This document shows, piece after piece, positions 23,056 through 25,675 of a DNA stretch of 25,675 nucleotides (position 1 is its first letter; each line of letters begins with the position of its first letter). This DNA is from CAYNYI01 sp964401455 (lineage in GTDB: Bacteria > Fibrobacterota > OXYB2-FULL-49-7 > CAYNYI01): NCBI GenBank assembly GCA_964401455.1, contig CAYNYI010000037.1, forward strand, positions 1-25,675, written 5' to 3'. Position numbers and translations under genes: made by a program. Under the pieces are notes generated by a model that ran no database searches, was not told the origin of the DNA, and saw nothing but the letters and a program-made list of their open reading frames with translations.

Positions 23056-23118
23056 CGGTCTCCCTGCCTGATGTTTCAAAGCATTTAATGAACCATCAAC
23101 AGAACCAACGGAGGAAAA

Positions 23119-24684
23119 ATGTCAGGTAGAAAAAATAAAGTTCTTATTTTCGACACCACACTGAGAGACGGCGAGCAGGCTCTCATGTCGAGTCTTACGG
23201 TTAATGAAAAAATAGTTATAGCCAAACAGCTGGCTAAAATGAAGGTCGATATAATCGAGGCCGGGTTTCCTGTTTCGTCACCGGGTGATTTCGAATCGGT
23301 ATCAACAATAGCGAAAACGGTGAAAGGGCCGATAATAGCCGGGCTTGCCCGGGCCGTAAAAAAGGATATTGACGCCTGTGCCAAAGCGGTAAAACATGCG
23401 AAGAAGCACCGCATACACACTTTTATCGGAACTTCGACCATACACATGAAAGACAAGCTGAGAAAAAGCGAAGACCAGATACTGGAAATGGCTGTTGATG
23501 CGGTTAAATACGCCAGACGCAAGGCCGCGGATGTCGAGTTTTCATGCGAAGATACAGGCAGGACCCCGAAAGACTTTCTTTACAGAATAGTCGAGGCGGT
23601 TATAAAGGCCGGAGCGGGAACGGTAAATCTTCCCGATACTGTCGGATATACGACCCCGGCCGAGTTCGGGTCCATTATCAGCGGCGTCATGAACAATGTT
23701 CCGAATGTAGACAAGGCTGTCATAAGCGTGCATTGTCATAATGATCTCGGAATGGCAACTGCGAATTCCATTTCCGCTGTGGAAAACGGGGCGCGACAGG
23801 TGGAATGCACCGTAAACGGCATAGGCGAACGCGCGGGCAACGCTTCTCTCGAAGAAATAGTAATGATATTAAAGACCCGTAAGGAACGTCTCGGCGCGGA
23901 CTCCGGCCTTAACACAAAAGAAATCGCGAATTCGAGCAGAATCGTAAGCCATCTTTGCAATATGCCTGTTCAGGCGAATAAGGCCGTTGTAGGCTCGAAT
24001 GCTTTTTCACATTCTTCAGGCATACATCAGGACGGCGTAATAAAAGCCAAGAACACTTATGAGATAATGACGCCCGAGTCGATCGGTCTTACCGCGAACA
24101 AGCTGAACCTGACAAGCCGAAGCGGAAGGCATGTAATAAAGGTAAGGCTTTCCGAATTGGGTTTTTCAGAAAAGGACTATAACCTCGATAAGTTTTATGC
24201 GAGGTTCCTTGAGCTCGCGGACCGCAAGGGCCGTGTCTATGACGATGACCTTGAAGCGCTTATGCGCCTGCAGGGCAGTGAGATGGAAGACAAATATTCA
24301 CTGAAGTATCTGAATGTTTCCTCTGGCACCGGGGTTGTTCCTGTTGCGACAGTTTCAATAACCGACGGCAAAAAAGACTTCACCGAAGCCGCTACCGGGG
24401 ACGGCCCGGTTGACGCCGCCTCGAAGGCGATAGACCGTATAACCGGATTTTCTCTGGAGATGCACGATTATAAACTTTCAGCCGGAAGCGGAGGCCGGGA
24501 GGCCCTTGCTCTTGTTGATATAGTGGCCGGTTATGAGGGCCGCAAATATCACGGTTCGGGCACAAGCACGGATATAGTTGAAGCGTCCGTTCTCGCTTAT
24601 ATAAATGTAGTCAACAAGATAGAACTGTCAAAAAAGAGCAGGCCCCGAAAGAAAGCTTCCCCAAAGAAGACAAGGACAAAATGA
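23119..24684 (+). CDS. leuA: 2-isopropylmalate synthase
   Basis: Condenses 2-oxoisovalerate with acetyl-CoA, first step of leucine synthesis. The 521 residues have the DRE-TIM catalytic barrel with FDTTLRDGEQ at 10-19, FSCEDTGRT, NLPDTVGY, the metal-binding HCHNDLGMATANS, and the ERAGNASLEE and SSGIHQDG regions, followed by a linker and the C-terminal leucine-binding regulatory domain (about 390-505, VPVATVSITDG, AASKAIDRITG, YHGSGTSTDIVEASVLAYI). Feedback control by leucine is therefore likely. The last residues form a basic tail (KKSRPRKKASPKKTRTK), similar in character to the ilvC tail. GGAGG precedes the ATG. Its stop overlaps leuC (ATGA), so the two are coupled. Confidence 0.95.
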   Translation: MSGRKNKVLIFDTTLRDGEQALMSSLTVNEKIVIAKQLAKMKVDIIEAGFPVSSPGDFESVSTIAKTVKGPIIAGLARAVKKDIDACAKAVKHAKKHRIHTFIGTSTIHMKDKLRKSEDQILEMAVDAVKYARRKAADVEFSCEDTGRTPKDFLYRIVEAVIKAGAGTVNLPDTVGYTTPAEFGSIISGVMNNVPNVDKAVISVHCHNDLGMATANSISAVENGARQVECTVNGIGERAGNASLEEIVMILKTRKERLGADSGLNTKEIANSSRIVSHLCNMPVQANKAVVGSNAFSHSSGIHQDGVIKAKNTYEIMTPESIGLTANKLNLTSRSGRHVIKVRLSELGFSEKDYNLDKFYARFLELADRKGRVYDDDLEALMRLQGSEMEDKYSLKYLNVSSGTGVVPVATVSITDGKKDFTEAATGDGPVDAASKAIDRITGFSLEMHDYKLSAGSGGREALALVDIVAGYEGRKYHGSGTSTDIVEASVLAYINVVNKIELSKKSRPRKKASPKKTRTK

Positions 24685-25675
24685 TGGGAAAAACAACAGC
24701 ACAGAAAATATTTGAATCACACAGGGTTGAAGAAATCAAAGGTACCCATATTCTGCGTCTCGACAGGGTCTTCTGCCATGAGATAACGACTCCTATCGCA
24801 ATAAACGACCTTGTTTCAAGAGGTAAGGACCGTGTTTTTGATCCCTCGAAAATAAAGGCGGTAATAGACCACGTTACCCCTTCTAAAGACACAAAGTCAG
24901 CGGTGCAGGCAAAGACTCTTCGCGACTGGGCACGCTGGCACGGTATTAAAGATTTTTTCGATATCGGGAAAAACGGCGTATGCCATGCAATATTCCCTGA
25001 AAAAGGTTTTGTTGAGCCGGGCTTTACCGTGATAATGGGCGACTCCCATACATGTACTCACGGCGCTTTCGGAGCGTTCGCGGCAGGTGTCGGATCTACC
25101 GACCTTGCAGTCGGAATACTCAAAGGCGTTTGTTCTTTCAGGGAACCGGATACGATTAAGGTTGAGATCCACGGTAAACCGTCCGAAGGCGTTTATGCCA
25201 AGGATATAATTCTTTCGGTAATTAAGGAACTTACGGTAAACGGAGCTACCGACCGTGTTATAGAATTCCGGGGAGACGCGGTTGACCGCATGACCATGGA
25301 AGAAAGAATGACCCTTTCCAACATGGCCATAGAAGCCGGAGGTACTTCCGGGATATGCATGCCTGACAAGATTACTGTGGAATATCTATGGGAGTTTATT
25401 AAAGACCGCTACGGTTCTAAAGAAGAAGCCCTGAAAGACTTCAGCCGCTGGTGTTCCGATGACGATGCCGAGTATGAAAAGACCGTCGAAATCGATGCTT
25501 CCAAAATTGAGCCCGTTGCGACAGTCGGGTATAAACCCGATCAGGTAAAAACAATAGCGGAACTTAAAGGCACACGTATAGACCAGGTCTATATCGGAAG
25601 CTGCACTACCGAAAAACCAAGCGACCCCCGTGCCGCGGCGGCCCCTCGCGACCCCGACCTCGGCCCTCTCTCGCG
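24681..25675 (+). CDS. leuC: 3-isopropylmalate dehydratase large subunit (partial)
   Basis: Aconitase-family Fe-S enzyme that interconverts 2- and 3-isopropylmalate with LeuD. It starts at ATG 24681 in a 4-bp overlap with leuA (or ATG 24684) and is open to the window end: about 330 residues of an expected 420 or so. Visible motifs include RVFCHEITTPIAINDL, VIDHVTP, the substrate-binding GDSHTCTHGAFGAFAAGVGSTDLA, SNMAIEAGGTSGI and the first cluster Cys in YIGSCT. After that Cys the near-invariant NGR is replaced by TEK and the reading becomes rich in Pro and Ala (about 25605-25675), most likely through sequence error at a contig end. The short length class resembles archaeal and HacA-type LeuC. 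Confidence 0.92.
   Translation, partial: MMGKTTAQKIFESHRVEEIKGTHILRLDRVFCHEITTPIAINDLVSRGKDRVFDPSKIKAVIDHVTPSKDTKSAVQAKTLRDWARWHGIKDFFDIGKNGVCHAIFPEKGFVEPGFTVIMGDSHTCTHGAFGAFAAGVGSTDLAVGILKGVCSFREPDTIKVEIHGKPSEGVYAKDIILSVIKELTVNGATDRVIEFRGDAVDRMTMEERMTLSNMAIEAGGTSGICMPDKITVEYLWEFIKDRYGSKEEALKDFSRWCSDDDAEYEKTVEIDASKIEPVATVGYKPDQVKTIAELKGTRIDQVYIGSCTTEKPSDPRAAAAPRDPDLGPLS

Noticed and set aside
22994..23071. 25-codon frame between ilvC and leuA as a possible leu leader peptide
   Set aside because: It has only two Leu, no run of branched-chain residues, no good Shine-Dalgarno and no terminator after it; the frame crosses the GC-rich hairpin by chance.

Overview
The window looks like a chromosomal segment of a Gram-negative bacterium of the Fibrobacteres-Chlorobi-Bacteroidetes (FCB) superphylum or a related candidate phylum. 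The evidence is two secreted proteins with type IX secretion (T9SS) type A C-terminal sorting domains, a KdsA for the LPS sugar KDO, a batABC cluster and a 29-codon AURKAIP1/COX24-type ribosomal peptide gene. The best promoter in the window has an exact TTGACA box, which is unlike the Bacteroidetes sigma-AB consensus, so I favour a relative of Bacteroidetes. I cannot name a genus. No tRNA, rRNA, CRISPR array, transposase or phage gene is visible.

Layout. 1-1143 (-): DEAD-box RNA helicase, C-terminus cut by the window edge. 1512-7940 (+): housekeeping genes, namely a HAD phosphatase, the COX24-like peptide, a STAS-domain protein, RecD2 helicase with a small overlapping partner gene, a Gfo/Idh/MocA oxidoreductase, kdsA and trpD. 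7950-10919 (+): batA-batB-batC, without moxR, DUF58, batD or batE in view. 11000-17585: a secretion and surface region with a 917-residue T9SS cargo protein that has a perfect 17-bp-arm palindrome inside its coding sequence, a DUF2892 membrane protein, a convergent TPR-sulfotransferase, the degraded 3' end of a third T9SS cargo gene with its terminator, and a 580-residue FG-GAP/ASPIC T9SS cargo protein. 17623-25675 (+): a branched-chain amino acid operon, ilvD, a two-gene ilvB, ilvN, ilvC, leuA and leuC (cut by the window edge).

The most striking system is in front of and inside that operon. A TTGACA promoter precedes a 33-codon leader peptide in which 17 residues are Leu, Ile or Val. After it come three mutually exclusive RNA pairings (protector, antiterminator, and a 15-bp intrinsic terminator ending in U6). 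This is a complete transcription attenuator of the enterobacterial ilv/leu type. Downstream, the acetolactate synthase catalytic chain is encoded by two genes separated by one in-frame TGA plus a well-placed Shine-Dalgarno. The cut falls in the linker between the central domain and the TPP-binding domain. The second half carries a four-cysteine insertion, and the ketol-acid reductoisomerase has an Asp where NADPH-dependent relatives have a phosphate-binding Ser.

Most genes are tightly packed with short gaps or 4-8 bp overlaps, so several co-transcribed units are likely. The last 60-70 bases of the window look corrupted within leuC, as at a poor-quality contig end. All functional assignments come from motif recognition by eye; no database search was run.
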